Source: Amnibacterium endophyticum
GTDB taxonomy: Bacteria; Actinomycetota; Actinomycetes; Actinomycetales; Microbacteriaceae
Assembly (NCBI RefSeq): GCF_042680685.1
Contig: NZ_JBHUEA010000004.1
Coordinates: 1-64,000 of the forward strand
Direction: 5' to 3'
Length of the DNA stretch: 64,000 bases
Both the position numbers and the translations under genes were made by a program. Positions 35,676 through 43,999 of the stretch are shown one piece after another (position 1 is the first letter of the stretch; each line of letters begins with the position of its first letter). Under the pieces are notes generated by a model. The model was not told the DNA's origin, searched no databases, and was given only the letters and a program-made list of their open reading frames with translations.

Positions 35676-37364
35676 GTGCAGGATCGCGAGTGGTTCAAGA
35701 GCGCCGTCGTCTACCAGGTCTACCCGCGCAGCTTCGCGGACTCGGACGGCGACGGCATCGGCGACCTGGGCGGGATCCTCGCGCATCTCGACCACTTCGA
35801 GGCGCTCGGCGTCGACGTCGTCTGGCTGTCGCCGATCTACCGCTCGCCGCAGGCGGACAACGGCTACGACATCAGCGACTACCAGGACGTCGACCCGCTC
35901 TTCGGCACGCTCGAGCAGCTGGACGAGCTGATCGCCGGGCTGCACGAGCGCGGCATCAAGCTGGTGATGGACCTCGTCGTGAACCACACGAGCGACGAGC
36001 ACCCCTGGTTCGTGGAGAGCCGCACGTCGAAGGACTCCCCGAAGCGCGACTGGTACGTCTGGCGCGACGGGAAGGACGGCGCGGAGCCGAACAACTGGGG
36101 CTCCTTCTTCTCCGGCAGCGCGTGGCAGCGGGACGAGGCGACCGACCAGTACTACCTGCACCTGTTCGACCGGAAGCAGCCGGACCTGAACTGGGAGAAC
36201 GAGGAGGTGCGCGAGGCCGTCCACGCCATGATGCGCTGGTGGCTCGACCGGGGGGTCGACGGCTTCCGCATGGACGTCATCAACTTCATCTCGAAGGAGC
36301 AGTCGTTCGCGGACGCGCCGCCGGTCGCGGGCCAGCCGTACGTGAACGCGTTCTCGATGTTCGCGGACGGCCCGCGAATCCACGAGTTCCTCGCCGAGAT
36401 GCACGAGCAGGTCTTCGCCGGCCGCGACGGCGCGTTCCTGACGGTCGGCGAGATGCCGGGCGTCACGACGGACGAGGCGATCCGGTACACGGACCCGGAG
36501 CGCGCCGAGGTCGACATGGTGTTCCAGTTCGAGCACGTGTCGATCGACCAGGGGCCGGCCTCCAAGTGGGACTGGATCGGCGTCGACCGGGTGGCGCTGA
36601 AGCGGTCGCTGCACCGGTGGCAGGTCGCGCTCGCCGAGCGCGGCTGGAACTCGCTGTACTGGGACAACCACGACCAGCCCCGCGCGGTCAGCCGCTTCGG
36701 CGACGACGACCCCGCCTACTGGGCCGCGTCCGCGAAGGCGCTCGCGACGATCCTCCACTGCATGCGCGGCACCCCGTACGTGTACCAGGGGGAGGAGCTC
36801 GGGATGACGAACTACCCCTTCCGCGACGCCTCCGAGCACCGCGACGTCGAGGCCGTGAACCACTGGAAGCGCGTGCTCGCGGAGGGGCTCGACCAGCAGG
36901 CGGCGCTGACCGGGATGGCGAAGGTGGGCCGGGACAACGCCCGCACGCCGGTGCAGTGGGACGCGGGGCCGACCGCGGGCTTCACGACGGGGGAGCCGTG
37001 GCTGCCGGTGAACCCGAACCGGTCCTGGCTGAACGCGGCCGCGCAGGTCGGCGTCGAGGGCAGCGTGTTCGAGCACCACCGCGCCCTGATCCGCCTGCGG
37101 CACGAGCACGAGGTGATCGCGGACGGTGACTTCACGGCCGTGATGGAGAACGACCCGGATGTATGGGCGTACGTCCGCACCCTCGGCGCGAAGCGCCTGC
37201 TGGTCGTCGCGAACTGCGGCCGCAGCCCGCGCGAGCTGGAGCTCGGCGACGGCTGGGCCGGTACCCGCCTGCTGCTGTCGAACGAGCCGGACCGGGCCGA
37301 GCGCCTCGGCTCCGGCCGGCTGACGCTCGCGGGGTGGGAGAGCCGCGTCTACCTCGCGGAGTAG
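35676..37364 (+). CDS. GH13 alpha-glucosidase (oligo-1,6-glucosidase type)
   Basis: A 562-aa cytoplasmic glycoside hydrolase (no signal peptide). The N-terminal AVVYQVYPRSFADSDGDGIGDLGGI is the usual GH13 start. Catalytic nucleophile Asp is in GVDGFRMDVINFI, the acid/base Glu in FLTVGEMPGV, and the transition-state Asp in YWDNHDQPRAVSRFG. MDLVVNHTSDEHPWF is conserved region I. It hydrolyses alpha-1,6 or alpha-1,4 glucosides such as isomaltose, trehalulose or sucrose; the exact specificity is not certain. A CAGGAT box lies 6 nt before the GTG. Confidence 0.93.
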   Translation: MQDREWFKSAVVYQVYPRSFADSDGDGIGDLGGILAHLDHFEALGVDVVWLSPIYRSPQADNGYDISDYQDVDPLFGTLEQLDELIAGLHERGIKLVMDLVVNHTSDEHPWFVESRTSKDSPKRDWYVWRDGKDGAEPNNWGSFFSGSAWQRDEATDQYYLHLFDRKQPDLNWENEEVREAVHAMMRWWLDRGVDGFRMDVINFISKEQSFADAPPVAGQPYVNAFSMFADGPRIHEFLAEMHEQVFAGRDGAFLTVGEMPGVTTDEAIRYTDPERAEVDMVFQFEHVSIDQGPASKWDWIGVDRVALKRSLHRWQVALAERGWNSLYWDNHDQPRAVSRFGDDDPAYWAASAKALATILHCMRGTPYVYQGEELGMTNYPFRDASEHRDVEAVNHWKRVLAEGLDQQAALTGMAKVGRDNARTPVQWDAGPTAGFTTGEPWLPVNPNRSWLNAAAQVGVEGSVFEHHRALIRLRHEHEVIADGDFTAVMENDPDVWAYVRTLGAKRLLVVANCGRSPRELELGDGWAGTRLLLSNEPDRAERLGSGRLTLAGWESRVYLAE

Positions 37365-37378
37365 ACGCGGGCCGCGGA

Positions 37379-37933
37379 TCAGGCGTCGGCCTGCCGCGCG
37401 CGGAACGCGCGCACGTGCATGCGGTTGCCGCAGTTGCCGGTGTCGCAGAACCGCTTGGAGCGGTTGCGGCTGAAGTCGACGAGCACGGCGCCGCAGTCGT
37501 CCGCGGCGCAGGTCTTCATGCGCTCCCGCTCGCGCTGCCGCAGCACGTCGACCCACGCCATCGCGATCTCGACCATGACCCGGTCGGCGAGCGGCGCGTC
37601 CGGCGCGTTCGCGTGGATGTGCCAGCCGAGCCCGTCGTGGTCGACCAGCCGGGGCAGCGCGCCGCCGTCGGCGAGCATCGCGTTCACGAGCGCGACGGCG
37701 TCCCGGTCGGTGGGCGCCGCCCAGAGCGCTCGCAGCGGCAGCCGCAGCGCCCGCAGCGACTCGAGCTCGGCGGTGCTGCCCTGCCGGTCCCCGGTGAAGC
37801 CCTCGCGCTCGAACCAGGTGCTCAGCTGCTCGACGGTCGTCAGCTCGTCCTCGCCGCTCGGGGACGCGTCCGGCAGCGTGTTCACGAGCGTCGTGGCGGC
37901 CTGCAGGCTGAGCTCGACGTCATGGGTGAACAC
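37379..37933 (-). CDS. CGNR zinc-finger regulator (ABATE domain)
   Basis: A 184-aa protein. Residues 1-135 form the ABATE-type stress-sensing domain. The C-terminal CGNR zinc finger follows: CAADDCGAVLVDFSRNRSKRFCDTGNCGNRMHVRAFRAR, with four cysteines and the CGNR signature, thought to bind DNA. It is divergent from the EamA gene; the gap holds a strong promoter and an inverted repeat, so it probably regulates that exporter and itself. GTG start. Confidence 0.88.
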   Translation of the reverse strand: MFTHDVELSLQAATTLVNTLPDASPSGEDELTTVEQLSTWFEREGFTGDRQGSTAELESLRALRLPLRALWAAPTDRDAVALVNAMLADGGALPRLVDHDGLGWHIHANAPDAPLADRVMVEIAMAWVDVLRQRERERMKTCAADDCGAVLVDFSRNRSKRFCDTGNCGNRMHVRAFRARQADA

Positions 37934-37936
37934 GTG

Positions 37937-38004
37937 TTGACTCCTGACCTCGGACCGCTAGGCTCTGCTCCGTTGTCATGAGTGTACGTCATTTGACTCA
38001 TGAC
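37937..38004 (+). promoter_or_regulatory. Promoter and inverted repeat before EamA gene
   Basis: -35 TTGACT (37937-37942) and -10 TAGGCT (37959-37964) with a 16-nt spacer form one of the best promoters in the window. Just downstream lies a 9-bp inverted repeat, GTCATGAGT (37975-37983) and ACTCATGAC (37996-38004), spacer 12, covering the expected transcript start region. This is a fitting operator for the divergent CGNR protein (inference). Confidence 0.7.
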
Positions 38005-38017
38005 GAGGGGAGGGGTC

Positions 38018-39013
38018 GTGCAGGCTCGGAGCACAGCGGTCGGGCTGCCGCTGGCCATCGGCGCCGCCTTCGCCTTCGGCATCGGCGGCCCCTTCGTGCG
38101 GCCGCTGCTCGACGCCGGTTGGAGCCCGTCGGCGGCGGTGCTCGCCCGCTGCGCCGGCACCGCCGTCGCGCTCGCGATCCCCGCGGCGCTCCTGCTCCGC
38201 GGCCGCTGGCACGTGCTCGCCCGCAACGCCGGCACGATCGCCGCGTACGGGCTCTTCGCCGTCGTCGGCGTGCAGCTGCTCTTCTACTCCGCCATCCAGC
38301 GCATCCCCGTCGGCGTCGCCCTGCTCATCGAGTACCTGGCACCGGTGCTGCTCGTGCTGTGGGGCTGGGCCCGTACGCGCCGCCGCCCGGGCGGGCTCAC
38401 CCTGACGGGCGCGGCGCTCGCCGTCGCAGGTCTCCTGCTCGTCGTCGACCTCGCGGGCATCGGCGGCGCCGACCTGCTGGGCCCCGGGATGGCCCTGCTC
38501 GCGGCGATCGGCGTGGCCGTCTACTACGTCATCAACGCCCGGCTCGACCCCGAGCTGCACCCGATCGTGCTGCTGGCGGCGTCGATGGCGGCCGGCAGCG
38601 TGCTGCTGCTCGTGCTCGGCGCGGTCGGGGCGATGCCGCTGCGGGTGGCGTTCACCCCGGTGGCGCTCGCCGGCGCCACCGTGCCCTGGTGGCTGAGCGC
38701 CGGGGTCATGGTGCTCGTGTCGACGCTCGCCGCCTACCTGCTGGGGATCGCCGGCGGGCGCCGGCTCGGCAGCCGCGTCGGCTCGTTCGTCGGCCTCTTC
38801 GAGGTGCTGTTCGCCGTGCTGGCGGCCTGGGTGCTGCTCGGCGACCTGCCGACCCCGGTGCAGCTCGCCGGCGGCACGCTGATCCTCGCCGGGGTCGTGC
38901 TCGTCAAGCTGCAGCGCGACTCCCCGGCGCTCGCCGCCGACCCGCACGTCGTGCCCGTCCGGCGGCGCCGCTGGCCGGTCGCGAGGCGTCGCACGGGGGC
39001 CGGAGCGCGCTGA
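38018..39013 (+). CDS. EamA/DMT family transporter
   Basis: A 331-aa drug/metabolite transporter with about ten hydrophobic helices, two EamA repeats (first ending LLVVDLAGIGG, second starting LLGPGMALLAAIGVAVYYVI). It resembles RhtA/YdcZ-type exporters of amino acids or small metabolites. The GTG at 38018 is favoured because GAGGGGAGGGG lies just before it; ATG 38000 would overlap the inverted repeat. The C-terminus is a basic cytoplasmic tail. It is probably controlled by the divergent CGNR protein. Confidence 0.88.
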   Translation: MQARSTAVGLPLAIGAAFAFGIGGPFVRPLLDAGWSPSAAVLARCAGTAVALAIPAALLLRGRWHVLARNAGTIAAYGLFAVVGVQLLFYSAIQRIPVGVALLIEYLAPVLLVLWGWARTRRRPGGLTLTGAALAVAGLLLVVDLAGIGGADLLGPGMALLAAIGVAVYYVINARLDPELHPIVLLAASMAAGSVLLLVLGAVGAMPLRVAFTPVALAGATVPWWLSAGVMVLVSTLAAYLLGIAGGRRLGSRVGSFVGLFEVLFAVLAAWVLLGDLPTPVQLAGGTLILAGVVLVKLQRDSPALAADPHVVPVRRRRWPVARRRTGAGAR

Positions 39014-39021
39014 CGAGCGTC

Positions 39022-39052
39022 GCCCGGCGCGCGCATGGTGCGCCGGCCGGGC
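39022..39052 (+). terminator. Hairpin after EamA gene
   Basis: GCCCGG (39022-39027) and CCGGGC (39047-39052) pair, with an inner CGCGC/GCGCC-type extension, 9 bp after the stop. Likely intrinsic terminator, but no T tract. Confidence 0.5.
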
Positions 39053-39157
39053 TGCCGACGTCAACCCCCTCCCGCGACCAGGTCGCCCTCCAGGGGCCGT
39101 GCCTAGCGTCGCCCGCCACGGCCGGGCACGCCGGTCGTGGCGACGAGGGGATGCGAC

Positions 39158-40045
39158 GTGTTCTTCCACAAGCAGGAGCTGCAGTACACCGCGAAGCCGA
39201 AGCAGCCGGACGCCGTCTACGCCCGGCGCATGCAGGAGATCCTGGGCGGCCAGTACGGCGAGATCACCGTGGCGATGCAGTACAGCTTCCAGGCCTGGAA
39301 CGCGCACCTGCCGGGCAAGTACCGGGACCTGCTGTTCGGCATCGCGGCGGAGGAGTTCAGCCACGTCGAGATGATCGCGACGATGATCGCCCAGCTGCTC
39401 GAGAAGCTGCCCGTGGAGCAGTCGGAGGCCGCGATCCAGGCTGACCCGACGGTCGGGGCGATACTCGGCGGCACGGACGTGCAGTCGGCGATCGTCGCCG
39501 GCGCGGGGGTCCGTCCCGTCGACAGCAACGGCAACCCGTGGCAGGCCTCGTACATCACCGCGAGCGGCAACCTGCTCGCCGACTTCACCGCGAACGCGAA
39601 CGCCGAGATGCAGGGCCGCGTGCAGGTCGCCCGCATCTACGAGATGACCGACGACCCGGGCGTGCGCGACATGCTCTCGTTCCTGATCGCCCGCGACACC
39701 GTCCACCAGCAGCAGTGGACCGCCGCGGCCGCCGAGCTGCAGGCGGAGGGCGTCGAGCAGCTGCCGGTGCCGTCGAACTTCCCGCGCTCGCGGGAGAACC
39801 GGGACGTCGAGTACCAGTTCATCAACTTCTCCGACGGCGCGGAGGCGAAGGACGGCGCATGGGCGAAGGGCCCGACGCCCGACGGCGAGGGGGAGTTCTC
39901 CTACGAGGAGGCGCCCTTCCCCACCTCGCCGGCCGTGTTCCCGCCGCCGACGCAGCCGGACCCGCGCTTCTTCGGCACGTCGGAGAAGCCGAACCTGGTC
40001 GAGAAGGCGGCGGGCGCGGTGAAGGACGCGGTCTCGCGGAAGTAG
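39158..40045 (+). CDS. Manganese catalase
   Basis: A 295-aa non-heme, di-manganese catalase that removes hydrogen peroxide. The N-terminus MFFHKQELQYTAKP matches the family (GTG 39158, with GAGGGG 7 nt upstream; a longer start at 39137 is unlikely). Metal-ligand segments: GGQYGEITVAMQYSFQ, AAEEFSHVEMIATMI, NANAEMQGRVQVARIYE and ARDTVHQQQW. The C-terminal about 80 residues are a Pro/Asp-rich tail as in related enzymes. It is followed by a strong terminator. Confidence 0.93.
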   Translation: MFFHKQELQYTAKPKQPDAVYARRMQEILGGQYGEITVAMQYSFQAWNAHLPGKYRDLLFGIAAEEFSHVEMIATMIAQLLEKLPVEQSEAAIQADPTVGAILGGTDVQSAIVAGAGVRPVDSNGNPWQASYITASGNLLADFTANANAEMQGRVQVARIYEMTDDPGVRDMLSFLIARDTVHQQQWTAAAAELQAEGVEQLPVPSNFPRSRENRDVEYQFINFSDGAEAKDGAWAKGPTPDGEGEFSYEEAPFPTSPAVFPPPTQPDPRFFGTSEKPNLVEKAAGAVKDAVSRK

Positions 40046-40052
40046 GGCGACA

Positions 40053-40080
40053 CCCGGTCCGCCCGACGGGGCGGACCGGG
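40053..40080. terminator. 12-bp tetraloop hairpin between catalase and aldo-keto reductase
   Basis: CCCGGTCCGCCC (40053-40064), loop GACG, GGGCGGACCGGG (40069-40080): a perfect stem 7 bp after the catalase stop and 7 bp before the convergent gene's stop. Bidirectional terminator. Confidence 0.85.
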
Positions 40081-40087
40081 GTACGGC

Positions 40088-40966
40088 TCAGTCGATGCCG
40101 CTCGCGGGCGGTGCGCCGAGGTCCTCGACCGCGGCGAAGAACTCCTCGGGCACCCTCGCGGCAACGAGGCCCGGCAGCGCCTCGAGCCGCTCGATCGAGC
40201 TGATGCCGACGACCGTCGTGTCGACGAGCGGGTGCCGCAGCGAGAACTGCAGCGCCGCCGCGGCGAGGTCGACCCCGTGCTCGCGGGCGAGGGCGCGCAC
40301 GCGCTCGACGTGCGCGGCGAAGTCGGCCGGCATCCCCTGGTACCCGTAGGCGGAGGAGCCGTTGGCGAGCGTCCCGCCGCCGAAGGGCGCGGCGTTGAAC
40401 ACGGTCATCTCGAGCGACCGCGCGAGCTCGAAGGTCGGCAGGGCGGACCGGTCGACGAGCGTGAGGCGGTTGTGCGACAGCACGACGTCGAAGACGCCGG
40501 TCTCGACGTACCGGTGCACCTGGCTGATCGTGCCCGACGCGATGCCGATCGCGTCGATCATGCCCTCGTCGCGCAGGGCGAGGAGGGCCGGGACGGCCCC
40601 GCCGTCGCCCATCGCCTCCTCGAAGGTGATCCCGTACGGGTCGTGCAGCTGGTACAGCGCCAGGTGGTCGACCCCGAGCCGCGTCAGCGACTCGTCCAGC
40701 GACCGCCGCACCCGCTCGCCGTCGAACGCGCCCGTCTCCGGGTCGGCGTCGGCCTTCGAGTACAGCGCCCCGCCCGCGAGGACCCCTTCGGTGTCGCGGA
40801 GCGCCTCGCCGAGCAGCCGCTCGCTCTCGCCCTTCGCGTAGGCGTTGCTGGTGTCGACGCCGCCGACGGGCGACGCGACGAGCGCCGCGGCCAGCTCGGA
40901 AGCGCCGGGGCGGGTGCCGAGCGACGCCGCGCCGATCGTCACCGGGGTGGTCGGGACGGCGTTCAC
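40088..40966 (-). CDS. Aldo/keto reductase
   Basis: A 292-aa AKR with the TIM-barrel layout. GVDTSNAYAKGESERLLGEAL carries Asp and Tyr of the catalytic tetrad; the Lys is in ALYSKADADPET and the His in LYQLHDPYG. The end matches D-threo-aldose dehydrogenase/L-fucose dehydrogenase-like AKRs (VVGISSIERLEA). NADP-linked reduction of an aldehyde or sugar. The GTG overlaps the upstream gene's stop by 4 bp, so the two form an operon. Confidence 0.88.
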   Translation of the reverse strand: MNAVPTTPVTIGAASLGTRPGASELAAALVASPVGGVDTSNAYAKGESERLLGEALRDTEGVLAGGALYSKADADPETGAFDGERVRRSLDESLTRLGVDHLALYQLHDPYGITFEEAMGDGGAVPALLALRDEGMIDAIGIASGTISQVHRYVETGVFDVVLSHNRLTLVDRSALPTFELARSLEMTVFNAAPFGGGTLANGSSAYGYQGMPADFAAHVERVRALAREHGVDLAAAALQFSLRHPLVDTTVVGISSIERLEALPGLVAARVPEEFFAAVEDLGAPPASGID

Positions 40967-41619
40967 TGAAGCGCCGCCAGCGCGTCGGAGATCGCGGCGT
41001 CGCCGCTCACCAGGTCGAACTGCGCACCGATCGTCGAGTCGTCCGCCAGCACGGCGGCGATCACCGCGGCGACGTCCGCGCGCGGCACCTCGCCGCCCTC
41101 GATCCCGCGGCCGATCCGCACCGAGTTCGTCGCCGGGCCGTCGGTCAGCCGGCCGGGCCGCACGATCGTGTAGTCGAGCCCGGAGCCGCGGAGCGTCGCG
41201 TCCGCCTCCCGCTTCGACTCGACGTAGGCGCGCCAGCCGTCGGCGGTGTCGTCCGGCAGCGGCTCGTCGACGCCGATCGCCGACACCATGACGAAGCGCC
41301 GCACGCCCGCCTGCTCCGCGGCCGCGATCGTCCTCCGCGCGCCCTCGAGGTCGACGGCGCGCGTGCGCTCCGGCCCGCCCTTGCCGCCCGCGCCGGCGCT
41401 GAAGACGACGGCGTCGGCGCCGCGCAGCGCCTCGGCGACGTCGCCGGTGTCCGCGGCCTCGAGGTCGAGCGTCCAGGGGACCGCTCCGGCGGCCTCCACG
41501 TCCGCGCCCTGCGCCTCGTCCCGGATGGTGCTGCGGACGGCGTGTCCCTGCCCCGAGAGGGCCTGCGCTGCCAGCAGCGCGACCTTCCCGTGGCCGCCGA
41601 CGATCACGACGGTGCTCAT
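40963..41619 (-). CDS. NAD(P)-binding SDR-like protein
   Basis: A 218-aa atypical short-chain dehydrogenase of the NmrA/YwnB type. The Rossmann motif is VVIVGGHGKVALLAAQAL at the N-terminus, DAVVFSAGAGG follows, then VMVSAIGVDEPLP, YVESKREADATLRGSGLDYTIVRPGRLTDGPAT. The Tyr/Lys pair (YVESK) is kept. Such proteins act as redox sensors or epimerase-like enzymes; the substrate is unknown. First gene of a pair with the aldo/keto reductase, divergent from thioredoxin. Confidence 0.87.
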   Translation of the reverse strand: MSTVVIVGGHGKVALLAAQALSGQGHAVRSTIRDEAQGADVEAAGAVPWTLDLEAADTGDVAEALRGADAVVFSAGAGGKGGPERTRAVDLEGARRTIAAAEQAGVRRFVMVSAIGVDEPLPDDTADGWRAYVESKREADATLRGSGLDYTIVRPGRLTDGPATNSVRIGRGIEGGEVPRADVAAVIAAVLADDSTIGAQFDLVSGDAAISDALAALQ

Positions 41620-41675
41620 GCCCCGACCGTAGGCGGGCGGGAATGGACGCGGGCCGAACGCGGTTGGATGACGAC

Positions 41676-42056
41676 ATGGCGACCAAGACCCTCACCATCG
41701 AGAACCACAACGAGACGGTCGAGAGCGGCACCGTCCTCATCGACTTCTGGGCCGACTGGTGCGGCCCCTGCAAGCAGTTCGCGCCCGTCTTCGAGCAGTC
41801 GAGCGAGCAGCACCCCGACATCACCTACGCGAAGGTGGACACGGAGGACCAGCAGCAGCTCGCCGGCATGTACGGCATCACCTCCATCCCGACCCTCGTC
41901 GTCTACCGCGACGGCATCCCGGTCTTCGGCCAGCCGGGCGCGCTGCCCGGGCAGGCGCTCGAGTCCCTCATCGAGCAGGTGCAGGGCCTCGACATGGACG
42001 ACGTCCGCAAGCAGTGGGCCGCGCAGCAGGCCCAGCAGGCGCCCGCGCAGGCCTGA
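41676..42056 (+). CDS. trxA: Thioredoxin
   Basis: A 126-aa thioredoxin. The active site WADWCGPCKQF is near residue 28-38 and the cis-Pro is in YGITSIPTLVVYRDG. The protein has a Gln/Ala-rich C-terminal tail (about 15 residues) beyond the core fold. A TTGGAT box lies 6 nt before the ATG, suggesting a leaderless start. A strong terminator follows. It reduces disulfides in the cytoplasm with thioredoxin reductase encoded elsewhere. Confidence 0.93.
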   Translation: MATKTLTIENHNETVESGTVLIDFWADWCGPCKQFAPVFEQSSEQHPDITYAKVDTEDQQQLAGMYGITSIPTLVVYRDGIPVFGQPGALPGQALESLIEQVQGLDMDDVRKQWAAQQAQQAPAQA

Positions 42057-42070
42057 TCTCGAATCCCCTC

Positions 42071-42109
42071 CGCGAGGGCCCGTTCCTACAGGGGGAGCGG
42101 GCCCTCGCG
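42071..42109 (+). terminator. Thioredoxin terminator
   Basis: A perfect 12-bp stem CGCGAGGGCCCG (42071-42082) and CGGGCCCTCGCG (42098-42109) with a 15-nt loop, 14 bp after the stop, followed by a short T-containing stretch (TCGTTCCT). Confidence 0.85.
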
Positions 42110-42156
42110 TCGTTCCTGGGGGCGGCGTTCAGGCAGCGCGCGCACGCTCCTCACCC

Positions 42157-43011
42157 GTGACCGACACGACGACCACCTCCGACACCTTCACCCTGGGCGA
42201 CCGCACCGTCCACCGCCTCGGCTTCGGCAGCATGCAGCTGACCGGGGAGGGCGTGTGGGGGCCGCCGAAGGACCACGACGAGGCGATCCGGGTGCTGAAG
42301 CGCGCAGTCGAGCTGGGCGTCGACTTCATCGACACCGCCGACAGCTACGGCCCCTACGTCGCCGAGGACCTGATCGCGGAGGCGCTGCACCCGTATGCCG
42401 AGGACCTCGTGATCGCGACGAAGGCCGGCCTGACCCGCACCGGCCCGGGCGTCTGGCCGCCGGTCGGCCGCCCGGAGTACCTGCGGCAGGAGTGCGAGAT
42501 GAGCCTCCGCCGCCTGAAGCTCGAGACGATCGACCTGTTCCAGCTGCACCGCATCGACGAGAAGGTGCCGCTCGAGGACCAGGTCGGCGAGTTCAAGAAG
42601 CTGCAGGACGAGGGCAAGATCCGGCACATCGGCCTGTCCGAGGTCTCCGTCGACCAGCTGCGGCAGGCGCAGCAGATCGCCGAGATCGTGAGCGTGCAGA
42701 ACCTCTACAACCTGGCGAAGCGCGACGCGGAGGACCTGCTCGACGTCGCCACGGACGAGGGCATCGCCTTCATCCCGTGGTTCCCGCTCGCCACGGGCGG
42801 CCTCGCGAAGCCCGGCGGCAAGCTGGACGAGCTCGCGAAGGAGCACGACGCCTCCCCGTCCCAGCTGGCCCTCGCCTGGCTGCTGAAGCGCTCGCCGGTC
42901 ATGCTGCCGATTCCGGGGACCTCCTCCGTCGCGCACCTCGAGGACAACATGAGGGCGGCGGCGCTCGAGCTGTCGGACGACGAGGTCGCGGAGCTCGAGC
43001 GCGCCGTCTGA
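42157..43011 (+). CDS. Aldo/keto reductase
   Basis: A 284-aa AKR. FIDTADSYGPYVAEDLIAEAL carries the catalytic Asp and Tyr, VIATKAGL the Lys, and LFQLHRID the His; PIPGTSSVAHLEDNMRAAALELSDDE is the typical C-terminal NADP-binding end. It resembles the YajO/PdxI-like group (NADP-dependent, possibly pyridoxal reductase-like), but the substrate is unknown. GTG start at 42157; it follows a terminator and so has its own promoter. Confidence 0.9.
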   Translation: MTDTTTTSDTFTLGDRTVHRLGFGSMQLTGEGVWGPPKDHDEAIRVLKRAVELGVDFIDTADSYGPYVAEDLIAEALHPYAEDLVIATKAGLTRTGPGVWPPVGRPEYLRQECEMSLRRLKLETIDLFQLHRIDEKVPLEDQVGEFKKLQDEGKIRHIGLSEVSVDQLRQAQQIAEIVSVQNLYNLAKRDAEDLLDVATDEGIAFIPWFPLATGGLAKPGGKLDELAKEHDASPSQLALAWLLKRSPVMLPIPGTSSVAHLEDNMRAAALELSDDEVAELERAV

Positions 43012-43127
43012 CCATCGACCTCGGCCGGTGTCCGGCGCTGCGCAGGTGGGATGGCGCCGTGCAGGACACCGGCCGAGCCGGCCCCGCGGGGTCGTGCACG
43101 CGGGCGTCCGCGCGGCAGAGTGTCCGC

Positions 43128-43880
43128 ATGCGGGTGGTCGTGTTCGGCGGTGGGGGAGTGCTCGGCCGACTGGTGGTCGGCGAGCTGCAGCGGGGGGCCC
43201 ACGACGTGGTGGTCGCCTCCCTGTCCACCGGCGTCGACGCGGTCACCGGCGCGGGCGTGCTGCCCGCGGTGCGCGGCGCGGACGCCGTGGTCGACGCCAC
43301 CAACGTGCAGACCGCGAGCGGGGGCCGCGCCGTCGCCGGCTTCGGGGCGATCGCCCGGCACCTGACGGGCGCGGTCCTGTCGGCGGCGGTGCCGCACCTC
43401 GTCGCGGTGACGATGTACGGCGTCCACGGCGAGGCGATGCAGCGCCGCAACGGCTACTACCGCGGCAAGGCGGAGCAGGAGCGCGTGCTCGCCGACTCCG
43501 CGGCCCCGGTCACCCTGGTGCGCACGCCGCAGTGGTTCGAGCTGGCGGAGACCTTCCTCACCGGTCGCGTCGGGCCGGTCGCGCTGGTGCCCCGGATGCG
43601 CTCGCGGCCGATCGCGGCGGCCGAGGCCGCGCGGGAGCTGGCGGACGCGGTCGAGGACGGGTTCCGCGGCGGCGAGGAGCGCCGGCTCGCGGGCCCTGCG
43701 GAGCACGACCTCGCCGACCTCGCGAAGCGGATCGCGGCCCGGCGGGGCGCACCCCGCGTCGTCGTCGCGTTCCGCGTCCCCGGCGCCGGACGGCTGTTCG
43801 AGGCGGGCGAGCTGCTGCCGCCCGCCGACGTCCCGGGGACGGGCCCGACGTTCGACGAGTGGCTCGAGCGCCGCGCCTGA
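43128..43880 (+). CDS. NAD(P)H-binding NmrA-like protein
   Basis: A 250-aa protein. The Rossmann start is VVVFGGGGVLGRLVVGELQRG, with HLVAVTMYGVHGEAMQRRNGYYRGKAEQE containing a Tyr-x3-Lys (YYRGK) and VTLVRTPQWFELAETFL. It resembles atypical SDRs of the NmrA/HSCARG type acting as redox sensors. ATG at 43128. Separated from the aldo/keto reductase by 116 bp, followed by two hairpins before the convergent Rpf gene. Confidence 0.8.
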   Translation: MRVVVFGGGGVLGRLVVGELQRGAHDVVVASLSTGVDAVTGAGVLPAVRGADAVVDATNVQTASGGRAVAGFGAIARHLTGAVLSAAVPHLVAVTMYGVHGEAMQRRNGYYRGKAEQERVLADSAAPVTLVRTPQWFELAETFLTGRVGPVALVPRMRSRPIAAAEAARELADAVEDGFRGGEERRLAGPAEHDLADLAKRIAARRGAPRVVVAFRVPGAGRLFEAGELLPPADVPGTGPTFDEWLERRA

Positions 43881-43889
43881 CCGCCGCTC

Positions 43890-43951
43890 CTGCGGCTTCC
43901 AGGTGCAGTTGCGGCGGCACGGTGCCCCGCAACTGCACCTGAGGACCGCAG
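43890..43951. repeat. 62-nt structured repeat, copy 2
   Basis: Same architecture as 35004-35065: outer arms CTGCGG (43890-43895) and CCGCAG (43946-43951), 5-nt internal gaps, identical 14-bp stem AGGTGCAGTTGCGG (43901-43914) with its complement (43927-43940), and a 12-nt loop. The first outer pair is changed G-C to C-G on both sides, a compensatory change. Lies between convergent genes. Confidence 0.8.
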
Positions 43952-43987
43952 AGGGCCCGCCCCGACGGATCGGAGCGGGCCCTCTGC
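43948..43987. terminator. 13-bp hairpin before Rpf gene
   Basis: GCAGAGGGCCCGC (43948-43960) pairs perfectly with GCGGGCCCTCTGC (43975-43987), loop 14 nt. The left arm overlaps the outer arm of the preceding repeat, so the two folds compete. Serves as terminator for the minus-strand Rpf gene. Confidence 0.8.
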
Positions 43988-43999
43988 GGTGTCACGCGA

